A stretch of 42,633 nucleotides of DNA, taken from the NCBI RefSeq assembly GCF_002284575.1, contig NZ_NPKJ01000021.1, positions 1 through 42,633 of the forward strand. The letters run 5' to 3'. This DNA is from Mesorhizobium temperatum. Lineage in GTDB: Bacteria > Pseudomonadota > Alphaproteobacteria > Rhizobiales > Rhizobiaceae. Each line of letters starts with the position of its first letter. Positions within the stretch are counted from its first letter, which is position 1. A model generated the notes under the pieces. It saw only the letters and a list, made by a program, of their open reading frames with translations. It made no database searches and was not told where the DNA came from. Shown here piece by piece: positions 35,056-42,633 of this stretch. The position numbers were made by a program, and so were the translations under genes.

Positions 35056-35079
35056 GTTCGAATCCCGCTCTCTCCGCCA
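35056..35079 (+). other. Detached tRNA-Ser 3' end (attachment-site scar)
   Basis: GTTCGAATCCCGCTCTCTCC followed by GCCA matches the T-loop-to-CCA end of a tRNA-Ser, whose 5' acceptor would be GGAGAGA. The bases upstream cannot form a T-stem or any cloverleaf, so no functional tRNA is present. Such isolated tRNA ends are the far attachment sites left by integrated elements. It differs from the tRNA-Met end, so it belongs to another integration event. Confidence 0.65.
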
Positions 35080-35217
35080 CATAGCGTTGATTTACTTAGC
35101 AAATACGTAGATTTTCTTCTGTTGCGTACAAAATGACGGACGTCAACGATCACTCCCCGTTCGACCCTGCTTGACGCCGTGCCCAGCTCGCGCGATGGTC
35201 ATGACCGTGAGCGGGGA

Positions 35218-36036
35218 ATGATCGACAAGCATCCTTATATTGTCGCAGTTGTGAGCGGAGCACTGTTTGGCGCGACGGCAATGCTCGCTGCCATTGCTGT
35301 CTCTGCTGCTCCTAAGGTGGCAACCGATTCAACACCGCTGACATCAGCAGACTTGTCGGCCTTTGGTGGAGCAATTGTCGGTGCCATCGTAGGCGGCGTG
35401 ATCGCGTACTTTCTGCAGATGAGTGCATTGCGAGCTCAGAAGAGCGAACGAGAACAGAAGGATCGCCAGGAGCGTCAGGCACTGGCCCATGCGCTCGTTT
35501 TTAAAATGCTTTCCATGGTGAACAACTTCGCGCACTTCAAATTGCACGTCGAAGAATGCCAAGGCCGGGTGATTGCCGCCAGTGGGCATACCGAAAACCC
35601 GGCTACTTACATTCTCCCTATCATAAATCTGCCGATGCCGGTCCAACTCGAGCCGGCAGAGATGGGAATGCTTCTGTCGCTCGGTGATGATCGAGCGCTC
35701 AATAGCGTCTTAGAAACCGCGCCGATCCATAACAGCATTCTTCCCGTATGGGCGGAATATGCGGTGTTGAGGTCGGAGATCAACGCGATGATGCCGCCTT
35801 TGATCGATATGGCTACGGGAATCGGAGAGGTCGCTTTTCAGCAAGGCAGCCCCGTCGCAGTGAAATTTTTTGAAGCAAACCAGATGGCACAGCAACTGAT
35901 TGAGCGCGCCACAAGAGACTTCGCCGAGGCTAGCGATACGCTCAAGGCACTGGTCATGCTCCTGCGAAACAAGCTTGGTTTGAAGGTCAGCATCGGAGAT
36001 GTTCCGGCAAGATCCGCATCCGATGTCACAGCCTGA
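35218..36036 (+). CDS. Hypothetical two-TM membrane protein with coiled coil
   Basis: A 272-aa protein. TM1 lies at about residues 8-31 (VAVVSGALFGATAMLAAIAV) and TM2 at about 48-67 (FGGAIVGAIVGGVIAYFLQM). A charged helix follows (RAQKSEREQKDRQERQALA, likely coiled coil), then a helical cytoplasmic domain to the end. No family was recognised. ATG 35218 is chosen; GGGGA lies very close, so GTG 35179 remains possible. It is an orphan in accessory DNA just after the tRNA-Ser scar. Confidence 0.65.
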   Translation: MIDKHPYIVAVVSGALFGATAMLAAIAVSAAPKVATDSTPLTSADLSAFGGAIVGAIVGGVIAYFLQMSALRAQKSEREQKDRQERQALAHALVFKMLSMVNNFAHFKLHVEECQGRVIAASGHTENPATYILPIINLPMPVQLEPAEMGMLLSLGDDRALNSVLETAPIHNSILPVWAEYAVLRSEINAMMPPLIDMATGIGEVAFQQGSPVAVKFFEANQMAQQLIERATRDFAEASDTLKALVMLLRNKLGLKVSIGDVPARSASDVTA

Positions 36037-36091
36037 GTTATTATTCGTCGGACTGGTGGCGTTTGAACGCTCCGAAACCGTCGCCGGTTGA

Positions 36092-36391
36092 TTGGATGTC
36101 TCCGCGTTGGGCCTTTTCAGCCGTTTCCGGGGAATTCCTGCGACTATCGGCAGGTCCACGCGACATCGAGAAGTTGAAAATCACAATGCCCAACAGGATT
36201 TACTCCGCGAGTTGGCGGGGCAGATTGCATCGTTGGAGGCTAGAGTCAGCGAGCTTGAACAGCGCTAGTCGAATGCCCCGCGATCTGTTGCGGAAGAGCT
36301 TGAAAGCGCCGCCGACCGCATCGCGGACCTGTCGCGCGCGGATCCGTCTGAGACTGCGATATATCCCCGCCATTCCCCTACGGCTGGGTAG
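36092..36391 (+). pseudogene. Possible coiled-coil gene relic with an internal stop
   Basis: From TTG 36092 one frame reads an amphipathic sequence (AQQDLLRELAGQIASLEARV, SELEQR), is interrupted by TAG at 36266-36268, and continues coherently as SVAEELESAADRIADLSRAD before TAG 36389-36391. The shared heptad character on both sides suggests a former single gene. No family is recognised and no good ribosome site exists. The rest of 36037-36662 holds only the repeat pair at 36435 and the promoter of the next gene. Confidence 0.3.
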
Positions 36392-36434
36392 CGCTGGCTA
36401 CTTGCGCACAATCCAATCCAGCAAGTCAGGATCT

Positions 36435-36469
36435 CCAGATTGTCGCGCTAATCTCATCCAGATTGTCGC
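36435..36469. repeat. Spaced direct repeat, possible IS terminus
   Basis: CCAGATTGTCGC occurs at 36435-36446 and 36458-36469, a 23-bp period. The architecture is like the repeats at 18-54 though the motif differs, and would fit a relic end of an IS21-type element. No transposase is adjacent. Confidence 0.35.
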
Positions 36470-36662
36470 CCTATACATCTTGCTCTCATCTCGCTCCAAG
36501 CATACCCTGACGATTGCGGACGGCGTTTAAAGCCATCCTTCTATGAGACACGAAGGGGGTAAACGGGACGTAAGACCGCACTTTTAGCTGTAGCGCTTTC
36601 CAGTGGCGACTGTCAGGACCAGATAGGCGGCCGTTACCGTCCATTGTGAACGGAGGTCCACT

Positions 36663-37565
36663 ATGCCCAAGAAGAAGCAACTCGCTGCGGACACGGACAA
36701 CGATACCTTTCTGTTCGTTAGCAGCACCAACACGAAGAGCGTCATGGCATACGACGGCGAGACCGGCGCCTTTCTGAAAAAGTTCGCCAACGGTGGCGGC
36801 CTCATCGAACCCGAAGGCATCGCCTTCGGTCCCGACGGCAACCTGTACGTCGCCAGCCGCAGCGATGAAGTGCTTCGTTACGACGGGGAGAAAGGCAACT
36901 TCCTTGATGTCTTCGCCAGCGGCCACGGCCTGGTCGACCCGGCCGGCATCGCATTTGGCGGACCAGACAACGACCTTTTCATCGCCGCGGGCCTCACCGA
37001 CGACGGCCTCGGCAACCAGATCCTCCGCTTCGACGGCGACACCGGCGTCTTCGAGGCCGTCGTCGATCCTGCCAACGCGGCCGGGCTCGACGACCCGGAA
37101 GCGCTGGTCTTCGGACCGGATGGCCTGCTCTATGTTGCCAGCACTCCGGAATCAGGACCCGGCGAGGTCCTTCGCTACGACCCAGCGACGAACTCGTTCG
37201 TCGACAAGTTCGTCCCCAGTTCGGAGAGCAACATCTTGGATCCGACCGGCATGGTCTTCGGCCCCGACGGCGACTTGTTTCTCAGCAGCGCCGCGACGAG
37301 CGAGGTCATGCGCTACGATGGCACGACCGGCGACTTCGAAGGTGTCTTCATCACCGCCGGCAGCGGCGGCCTCAATGAGGCCGAGGGCATGGCGTTCAAC
37401 TCGAACGGCAACCTCTTGGTCGCAAGCGAGCTGGGCCACTCGGTGCTGGAGTATGACGGCACCACCGGCACATTCGTCGGCGAGTTCGTCGTTGCGGGCA
37501 GCGGCCACCTTTCGGAGCCGACATTCATCACCTTCGGACCCCCTGAATCGGACTTTTTCTTTTGA
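36663..37565 (+). CDS. NHL/SMP-30-like beta-propeller protein
   Basis: A 300-aa acidic protein made of about six repeats of 42-48 residues. Each contains an EPEGIAFGPDGNLYVAS-like strand pair and a VLRYDGxTGxF strand, the pattern of NHL/Vgb-type six-bladed propellers. No signal peptide or TM helix is present. The final residues, SDFFF, show an acidic residue followed by hydrophobic ones, as in some type I secretion signals. GGAGG at 36653-36657 supports ATG 36663. Binding or lyase function is unknown. It lies in accessory DNA with relics on both sides. Confidence 0.82.
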   Translation: MPKKKQLAADTDNDTFLFVSSTNTKSVMAYDGETGAFLKKFANGGGLIEPEGIAFGPDGNLYVASRSDEVLRYDGEKGNFLDVFASGHGLVDPAGIAFGGPDNDLFIAAGLTDDGLGNQILRFDGDTGVFEAVVDPANAAGLDDPEALVFGPDGLLYVASTPESGPGEVLRYDPATNSFVDKFVPSSESNILDPTGMVFGPDGDLFLSSAATSEVMRYDGTTGDFEGVFITAGSGGLNEAEGMAFNSNGNLLVASELGHSVLEYDGTTGTFVGEFVVAGSGHLSEPTFITFGPPESDFFF

Positions 37566-37597
37566 GGATTCCAGTGTCAAAAGATCGGACGTCCTAG

Positions 37598-37809
37598 AGT
37601 CGTTTGCAGGAATCGGAACCAGGCGAGCCCGCGGGCTTTGGCGACACGCCGTTGCGCACGCCTGAGGCCCTCTACGACAAGGGGCCTTGGGCAGTTCATC
37701 ATGCCTTACGACGCGGTTCGTCGGTCGCCCAACCCGGACGAGTTCCTCCTGGGTTTTCTTCAGGAAACCTATGAAGCGGCCGCCAATCTCGGGAAGTGGG
37801 ATCGATAAA
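37598..37809 (+). pseudogene. Relic of a DUF5996-family gene (3' end only)
   Basis: The frame at 37610-37680 reads EPAGFGDTPLRTPEALYDKG. After a one-base shift in GGGGCC near 37681-37687 it continues MPYDAVRRSPNPDEFLLGFL, then QETYEAAANLGKWDR, and stops at TAA 37807-37809. These strings match my recollection of the C-terminal region of DUF5996 proteins. The N-terminal two thirds are missing, cut near the end of the propeller gene. Confidence 0.5.
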
Positions 37810-38112
37810 CGCTTGAGCGGCAATAGGTGTAGCCGGACCGGGCAAGGCGCAGCCCCCTGCGCAACGTGAATGACGAGGTCGACGTCGCCGGTGTGAGCGT
37901 CGGCACCTGTGCGCAAGCAAATAGGTCCGCCGTGGTCAGGTCTTGAATCTGATTGGCCGACAGGGAAGGCGTCGATCACGCGCAGCTTTTGCTGCAGTGC
38001 ATGAGTCCGGAGCACATGAGCCACTCTTGCCGTCACCCTCGTAAGACCGCAAACCACCCTTCTGCGACCTTCGATTTCGCGCGGGACTGGAGCCCGAAGC
38101 GGGCCGCTGTTC
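37810..38112. other. Gene-free stretch between two relics
   Basis: No ORF on either strand has a ribosome site or recognisable family. A long minus-strand open frame crosses it, but it runs antisense through the propeller gene and has shadow-like composition. Confidence 0.45.
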
Positions 38113-38336
38113 ATGATTTGATCTTCCTACCGTATATCTGTGCCCCTTTAATGTTCAGGGGCCAGTCGAGTCCGCGGCGGGTGAAAATCCGCGCGCCGCC
38201 GGCGTCGATGATGATCTGGAGCGGTAGCCGTCGAATTTGGCTTCATGCATCCAGTCATCGCCTTGGGGCGGCTTGGCGACCAAGGTAGGCATCATTGGCG
38301 GAATGAACTCAAGCCGGCCGGGTCCGGCACGCACTG
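38113..38336 (-). pseudogene. Relic of an ATP-dependent DNA ligase (LigD/LigC type)
   Basis: The minus strand reads LEFIPPMMPTLVAKPPQGDD then WMHEAKFDGYR, the beginning of an ATP-dependent ligase adenylation domain with motif I KxDGxR (KFDGYR) and its nucleophile Lys. One base is missing right after this motif (near 38218-38224); the shifted frame continues QIIIDAGGARIFTRRGLDWP and soon ends at TGA. All later ligase motifs are absent. Such ligases serve non-homologous end joining with Ku in rhizobia, but no ku gene is present. Confidence 0.7.
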
Positions 38337-38523
38337 GTTTAGGCCCGTCCCACCTGGTGGCTAGGGGAACGGATCATGATCATTTACTAAATTAGCAGTT
38401 CTGCATGAAACGGCTTATTATTCGTCCCAGCCGGCGGACACGGCCCACACCCCGCCGGTTAGGCCCGGCGGTCGGTTGACTACTCCCCAGCGGCTGTCGG
38501 GCCACCATCTCAGCGAGGATGCA

Positions 38524-38718
38524 GTGGAAGCGCCAGAGACGATCCAAAACGCCTGGGCCGGCCTTAAGCTGGTTCGCATGGCGATCGAAAAGACCTGTCC
38601 CGCCGGCGTGCTGCCGAGCGAAGAAGCTGTCCTGTTGCTCTACGGCCCCGAGCCCATCCACGAGGGCGAGGCGCTTGCCAAAGCCATTATCGAGACGGTG
38701 GAAAGGCTGAACCAATAA
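38524..38718 (+). CDS. Small conserved-looking protein
   Basis: A 64-aa acidic helical protein (AWAGLKLVRMAIEKTCPAGV, then LPSEEAVLLLYGPEPIHEGE). GTG 38524 has GAGG at 38515-38518 five bases upstream; the frame is open to TTG 38476, which lacks a site. The orderly composition and amphipathic helices suggest a real gene. No function is recognised. Confidence 0.55.
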   Translation: MEAPETIQNAWAGLKLVRMAIEKTCPAGVLPSEEAVLLLYGPEPIHEGEALAKAIIETVERLNQ

Positions 38719-38720
38719 AA

Positions 38721-38754
38721 AGCAGGCCCCAACTCCTCAAAAGAAGGGCCTGCT
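38721..38754 (-). terminator. Stem-loop after the small gene
   Basis: AGCAGGCCC (38721-38729) pairs with GGGCCTGCT (38746-38754). On the minus strand it is followed by TTTTTATT, so it is a stronger terminator for transcripts coming leftward from the IS91-type element; on the plus strand there is only CTTG. Confidence 0.6.
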
Positions 38755-38878
38755 CTTGCCGTGCATTTATGTCCAGCCTGCTTTCACAGTGCACAGACGC
38801 CTCGGCGTCTATCAACGCACGGCTCGGATGGTGGTTCCTGAAGGCTGACGTCCTGTCGGCAATCAGTCCCAAGCGAGC

Positions 38879-39628
38879 ATGAGGCAACAAAGGTTCGGCC
38901 AGGAGACGCAGCGCAACTACATCCGCGATGTCGGACGGTTCGCGAGCTTCCTTGGCCGATCGCCGGACACGGCCACAGCGGATGACTTGCGCCGGTTCCA
39001 GGTCGGGCAGCAGGAAGACGGCGTTCCCGTGCCGACCATGAACAGCATCGTGTCGGCCCTGCGCTTCTTCTTCACCCACACGCTCGACCGCCCGGACCTG
39101 GCGCGCAGGCTGGTCCGCCTGTCGCATCCGCGCAAGCTGCCGGTGGTCCTGAGCCGCGACGAGGTTGCCCGTCTCCTCAACGCCACCACCTGCCTCAAGC
39201 ACCAGGCCGCGCTGTCGGTCGCCTATGGCGCGGGCTTGCGCGTCGCGGAGGTGTCGACGCTGAAGGTCACCGACGTCGACAGCGAGCGCATGCTGCTGCG
39301 CGTCGAACATGGCAAGGGCGGGCGGTACCGCAATGCCATGCTGTCGGCCGACCTGCTTGCCCTGCTGCGCCAGTGGTGGAAGGGCCGGCGGCAACAGGGT
39401 GTGATGCATCGCGACGGCTGGCTGTTCCCGGGGCTGCGTCACAGCTTCGCCACCCACCTGCTGGAGGACGGCACCGACATCCGGGTCATCCAGGTCCTGC
39501 TCGGGCACGCCAAGCTCGACAACACGGCCCTCTACGCCAAGGTCGCGACCCGGACGGTACGCTCCGTAACCAGTCCGCTCGACAAGCTTGGCCTGTTCAA
39601 GCCGGGAGAGATCTCGCCCGACGGCTGA
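38879..39628 (+). CDS. IS91-associated tyrosine recombinase with internal deletion
   Basis: A 249-aa XerC/D-like recombinase. The N-terminal SAM-like domain (QETQRNYIRDVGRFASFLGR) and catalytic domain (Arg I in GAGLRVAEVS; LRHSFATHLLEDGTD; LLGHAKLDNTALYAKVATRT with the Tyr) are recognisable. Family members usually have about 30-35 residues between GWLFPG and the HTLRHSF motif. Here GWLFPG is joined directly to LRHSF, removing the His of the HxxR box. The protein is therefore probably inactive even though the frame is open. It also begins about a dozen residues short of typical homologues. Confidence 0.85.
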   Translation: MRQQRFGQETQRNYIRDVGRFASFLGRSPDTATADDLRRFQVGQQEDGVPVPTMNSIVSALRFFFTHTLDRPDLARRLVRLSHPRKLPVVLSRDEVARLLNATTCLKHQAALSVAYGAGLRVAEVSTLKVTDVDSERMLLRVEHGKGGRYRNAMLSADLLALLRQWWKGRRQQGVMHRDGWLFPGLRHSFATHLLEDGTDIRVIQVLLGHAKLDNTALYAKVATRTVRSVTSPLDKLGLFKPGEISPDG

Positions 39629-39630
39629 GC

Positions 39631-40821
39631 GTGCACGCCTCGATCGAGGTCGCCGACATCTTCCGTGCTGCCGGGCCTGCCTACCGGGTCGCCCATGCAG
39701 GGCAGCTCAGCCTACAGCAGCTCAAGGTCATGTCGGCGATCGAACTCTGCCGCACCGCAGCGCTCGGCGGCCACGTCGAGGCCTGCGCGGACTGTGGCCA
39801 ACGGCGGATCGCGTACAACAGCTGCCGCAACCGGCACTGTCCGAAGTGCCAGGGCGCGGCCGCGAGGACATGGCTTGCCGAGCGGGAGGCCGACCTGCTG
39901 CCGGTCGGATACTTCCACGTCGTGTTCACGCTGCCGGCCGAGGTCGCCGAGATCGCCTTCCACAACAAGGCGCTGGTCTACGACCTGCTGTTCAAGGCGG
40001 CATCGGAGACGATGCTGACGATCGCGGCCGATCCCCGGCATCTCGGCGCGCGCATCGGCACCACCGCCGTGCTCCACACATGGGGATCGGCGATGACCCA
40101 CCATCCCCATGTCCACATGATCGTGCCGGGCGGCGGCATCGCGCCGGACGGGAGCCGCTGGATATCGTCGCGGCTGGCCTTCCTGCTCCCGGTCAGGGTA
40201 CTCGGCAAGTTGTTTCGCCGCCTGTTCCTCACCCGGCTGATCGCCCTCCACGACGCCGGCCAGCTCGCCTTCTTCGGCACCCTTGCTCCTCTCATCGAGC
40301 CGGCCTTCCTGCGGCACCTGTCGCCGATCCGGAACAAGCGCTGGGTGGTCTACGCCAAGGCGCCCTTCGCCGGGCCGGAAGCGGTGCTCGCCTATCTGTC
40401 GCGCTACACGCACCGGGTCGCCATCTCGAACCGACGCATCATCCGCCTCGACGAGAGCGACGTCACCTTCCGCTACAAGGACTATCGCCGCCCTGACGTC
40501 GACCGCCAGCAGGCCATGACGCTCGCGACCGACGAGTTCATCCGCCGATTCCTGCTCCATGTCCTGCCGCGTGGCTTCCATCGCATCCGCCATTACGGCT
40601 TGCTCGCCAGCTCCGCCCGCAAGGCCAGCCTCGCACTCGCGCGCGAACTGCTCGCGGCCGCGCCTCCCGCCACGAACGATCCATCGGCCGAACCGGACGA
40701 CTTCCGCCCGCCGTGCCCATGCTGCGGCGGACGCATGATCGTCATCGAGGTGTTCGAACGGTGGGGGCAGCCGCGCGGACCGCCACACGATTCCCCATCA
40801 ACCGGGAGCAGCACGCCATGA
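39631..40821 (+). CDS. IS91-family transposase
   Basis: A 396-aa rolling-circle transposase. The N-terminal zinc-binding domain has CADCGQRRIAYNSCRNRHCP and KCQ. The Y2/HUH domain contains HHPHVHMIVPGGG (the HUH histidines) and AYLSRYTHRVAISNRRI, with the catalytic Tyr in YLSRYTHR. A C-terminal CPCCGG zinc knuckle is seen near residue 367. GTG 39631 lies two bases after the recombinase stop, suggesting translational coupling. It appears full length. Confidence 0.9.
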   Translation: MHASIEVADIFRAAGPAYRVAHAGQLSLQQLKVMSAIELCRTAALGGHVEACADCGQRRIAYNSCRNRHCPKCQGAAARTWLAEREADLLPVGYFHVVFTLPAEVAEIAFHNKALVYDLLFKAASETMLTIAADPRHLGARIGTTAVLHTWGSAMTHHPHVHMIVPGGGIAPDGSRWISSRLAFLLPVRVLGKLFRRLFLTRLIALHDAGQLAFFGTLAPLIEPAFLRHLSPIRNKRWVVYAKAPFAGPEAVLAYLSRYTHRVAISNRRIIRLDESDVTFRYKDYRRPDVDRQQAMTLATDEFIRRFLLHVLPRGFHRIRHYGLLASSARKASLALARELLAAAPPATNDPSAEPDDFRPPCPCCGGRMIVIEVFERWGQPRGPPHDSPSTGSSTP

Positions 40822-41189
40822 CCCGGCATGGCATGGTCCAGCCTTCAACCGCAGGCGCTCAGCCTCCGGCAACGAACCCACGCGCGTCCATGGTGACCAT
40901 CGGCGTCGACAGGGCTGCGTCCGACCGCGCACCGAGCCGACGATGCCGCACGGCCGGAAGACAAGGCGGTCCGTGTGCATCAATCCCGCCGCTTCCCGGC
41001 GGCGGTCGCACCATCCCCGACACCAGCCGAAAATCGAAATCTCCATAGCCATCGGCCGTGCCCGCGGGTTCCTTCCTCGGGGACTTTCGAACGCCTGCCG
41101 GCGCCCGAAACTCTTCACGTAAGCAGTCCGGCAGCTATCAGGAAGCGGCGCAACAAAGCGGCCGTTCTGTTGACGGCCCCTTTGCGGAC
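40822..41189. other. IS91-type element right flank, no gene
   Basis: GC-rich DNA with short open frames of no recognisable family. It presumably includes the replication-origin end of the element, but no defined hairpin or end sequence could be assigned. Confidence 0.45.
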
Positions 41190-41468
41190 TCAAAAGCAGG
41201 GTTCACAGACGAAGTGAGAACGATAGCGTGGATCCTCTAACAGCGTGCCAAAGCCGAGAAGAAATGCTCCCTGTGCGAGCACAACTGCCACAGCCATGAT
41301 GCCAACTCCTGAAGCCAGTTTGCAAGCCAAGCCGACCGATGAAGAAAATCGCCAAGGGCGTATCAATGCAACGATTGCGGCTGATGCCAGCAGAATAAGC
41401 GCTGGAACGCCTAAGACCACGGCGTGCATCTCCAGCATAAGGGCGAACGGAGTATCCGCTTTTATCAT
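41190..41468 (-). CDS. Small hypothetical membrane protein
   Basis: A 92-aa protein with two or three hydrophobic segments (HAVVLGVPALILLASAAIVA; LASGVGIMAVAVVLAQGAFL) and a short Cys-containing tail (FVCEPCF). GGGGAG lies about nine bases upstream of ATG 41468 on the minus strand, supporting translation. Its 3' end borders the IS91-type element, so its tail could be altered by insertion. No family was recognised. Confidence 0.6.
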   Translation of the reverse strand: MIKADTPFALMLEMHAVVLGVPALILLASAAIVALIRPWRFSSSVGLACKLASGVGIMAVAVVLAQGAFLLGFGTLLEDPRYRSHFVCEPCF

Positions 41469-41575
41469 CGGCTTAATCTCCCCTAAAACCTGAAGGCATT
41501 CAAGATCGCGACTCCAATGACTGAAGGGTTAGCATTCCACCATTTATAACCTGCCATTGGCACTGTGCGCGGGAT

Positions 41576-42633
41576 TTAGGCTGCCGCGGATCGGACACCG
41601 CCGGCACCGGCGAGTCGTCTAACGATCTTGCTCAGCGTTCGCAGCGTCCAGGCCAGCGGCGCCAGAACCATCCTCAGCAGAGAAGCCAGGACAAGACAGA
41701 GTATAAGGTAGGCCGCAAAGGCGCCGAGCCAGGCCGGGAGACCTGCTTGTTCGGCTATCCAACCGGCCGCGTTTGTCAGAAGGTGAGGTCGCGTGATCGC
41801 CACATAGGGAAGTGCGACGACGGCGGCGACACCGGCTGCGGTACCGACGGCGGAAAGCGATTGGAACGCACCTTTGCCTGCAGCCCTCAGATGTGCTATC
41901 CGCACAGTTCCGCGACCAGCTGCGGCCACCGGTGCCCTCGCAACGCGCAATGCCTTGGCTGCGGCGCCCATGCCCCCGACGACGATTGCCGCATCGAACG
42001 CAGCCCAGCCCATCTCGCCCCAGGTCGGAAGCCGCTCGCCGCGGGTGATCACCCCTTCCAGATCGGAAACGCCGCCCAGGACTATGTTCTTCGCACCAAG
42101 CAGCGTGCGGGTGAACTGTCTGCGGACTGCTGTTCCGTCAACGATCTCGAACTCCGACAGCATCTCATGCCCGCGATCCTTGAGCTCGTGAATGGCAATA
42201 AGCCCATATTGCTCCGGCGAAATCTCGGCGAGGCCGAATCCCACCTGCCGGTCGTCCCACAGGCTCGAGAGGCCCTGACCGACGGTTTCCTGCAACAAGT
42301 ACTGCGACGATCCATTCTTCACGAAGTAAGCAATCACCGGCACGACCGGATGGCCGAGACGGTCGAAAACCTCCACGAAATCCGCATCCTCGCCATAGAC
42401 GAGGAACACTCTGGCTGCATCGTCGCCATATTTCGCCGCTGCCTCATGCCAGCCGAGCCCGCCTGCCGCGCAGGCTGCAAGAACCCATGGCCGAGCCTGC
42501 TCCACAGCTTTGCTGCTGAGCGGGCAACGGGTGTCGTCCCGGCGAACTTCCTCCGCCAGCGCGGCTCGCATGACCTCATCCTCGAAGTGATGGGGCTCCC
42601 GCCATTCCCATCTGAGCGTCAGGACGATCGCCA
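41576..42633 (-). CDS. Hypothetical membrane protein, 5' end beyond the window
   Basis: The frame is open to the window edge, and the residues before ATG 42571 (TLRWEWREPHHFEDEV) look coding, so the true start is probably outside. The visible part has a soluble N-terminal region (AAAKYGDDAARVFLVYGEDA, GHPVVPVIAYFVKNGSSQYL), then a Gly/Ala-rich part with hydrophobic segments (AVGTAAGVAAVVALPYVAIT; LGAFAAYLILCLVLASLLRM) near the C-terminus. No family was recognised. Confidence 0.65.
   Translation of the reverse strand, partial: AIVLTLRWEWREPHHFEDEVMRAALAEEVRRDDTRCPLSSKAVEQARPWVLAACAAGGLGWHEAAAKYGDDAARVFLVYGEDADFVEVFDRLGHPVVPVIAYFVKNGSSQYLLQETVGQGLSSLWDDRQVGFGLAEISPEQYGLIAIHELKDRGHEMLSEFEIVDGTAVRRQFTRTLLGAKNIVLGGVSDLEGVITRGERLPTWGEMGWAAFDAAIVVGGMGAAAKALRVARAPVAAAGRGTVRIAHLRAAGKGAFQSLSAVGTAAGVAAVVALPYVAITRPHLLTNAAGWIAEQAGLPAWLGAFAAYLILCLVLASLLRMVLAPLAWTLRTLSKIVRRLAGAGGVRSAAA

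Larger units (their letters stand above)
38760..41215 (+). mobile_element. IS91-type element (approximate limits)
   Basis: A recombinase gene and a Y2-type HUH transposase gene lie two bases apart in the same direction, the standard layout of IS91-like elements with an accessory recombinase. Such elements move by rolling circle and lack terminal inverted repeats, so the ends are only estimated from flanking gene limits. The 40822-41189 stretch is GC-rich, holds no supported gene, and probably contains the oriIS-side end. Confidence 0.7.

Noticed and set aside
34855..35082. Minus-strand frame of 75 codons beginning MWRRERDSN
   Set aside because: This N-terminus is the well-known spurious translation of a tRNA-Ser 3' end read backwards; it supports the tRNA scar rather than a gene.
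36063..36530. 155-codon plus-strand frame
   Set aside because: Arg/Ser-rich with no ribosome site; another frame over the same DNA gives a more coherent coiled-coil relic.
37152..38114. 320-codon minus-strand frame across the propeller gene end
   Set aside because: Mostly antisense to the propeller gene and the relics, with no ribosome site or recognisable motif.
30226..42633. Second copy of the tRNA-Met 3' end (attR)
   Set aside because: Looked for the last 15-25 bases downstream; only the tRNA-Ser-like end at 35056 was seen and it matches at only about 16 of 24 positions.
1..42633. CRISPR array or rRNA genes
   Set aside because: No regularly spaced repeat-spacer series and no rRNA-like segments were seen; the GGGTGAG cluster has no spacers.

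Overview
The window reads as alphaproteobacterial chromosome, order Rhizobiales, most likely Mesorhizobium or a close relative. The evidence is high GC content, a fused trpE(G) gene behind a Trp-codon leader peptide, a CtrA/ChpT/SciP/EipA cell-cycle block, a NolR-like regulator, and interspersed palindromic repeats of a type familiar from rhizobial genomes. Genus is inferred from remembered family features; no search was run.

Positions 1-30148 are mostly core chromosome. Trp synthesis comes first: leader peptide trpL, an attenuator and trpE(G). It is followed by a CDF metal exporter, a frameshifted orphan VapB-type antitoxin, a duplicated-domain periplasmic protein, a Tat-exported DsrE protein, an SDR/monooxygenase pair and an AbrB-family membrane protein. 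leuA follows, behind what looks like a Leu-codon leader peptide. Then come a membrane-anchored TPR protein, a hydrolase, a metallophosphoesterase, a Nudix hydrolase, a glutathionyl-hydroquinone-reductase-like GST, a GNAT, a branched-chain acyl-CoA cluster (SDR plus AMACR-like racemase), a HugZ-like protein, an ArsR/NolR-like regulator and an RNA methyltransferase.

Positions 21459-27396 hold a cell-cycle and envelope block: a coiled-coil membrane protein, eipA (DUF1134), chpT, a single-domain response regulator, ctrA, a FliJ-like protein and sciP. ChpT passes phosphate to CtrA, SciP antagonises CtrA, and EipA is a CtrA-linked envelope protein. Four GANTC (CcrM) sites lie within 77 bp upstream of ctrA, and a near-consensus CtrA box lies upstream of sciP. 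mnmA and a Gfo/Idh/MocA dehydrogenase follow.

From tRNA-Met (30149-30225) to the window end the DNA is accessory. A tyrosine integrase sits beside the tRNA, then a PrimPol/VapE-type primase-helicase whose C-terminal part carries two compensating frameshifts, and a cluster of GGGTGAG repeats that could be an origin. A detached 24-nt tRNA-Ser 3' end marks a second integration scar. Beyond it are a two-TM protein, a beta-propeller protein, relics of a DUF5996 gene and an ATP-dependent DNA ligase, a small conserved-looking gene, an IS91-type element whose recombinase has lost a catalytic segment, and two membrane-protein genes, the last running off the window. The area looks like a layered, decaying genomic island.
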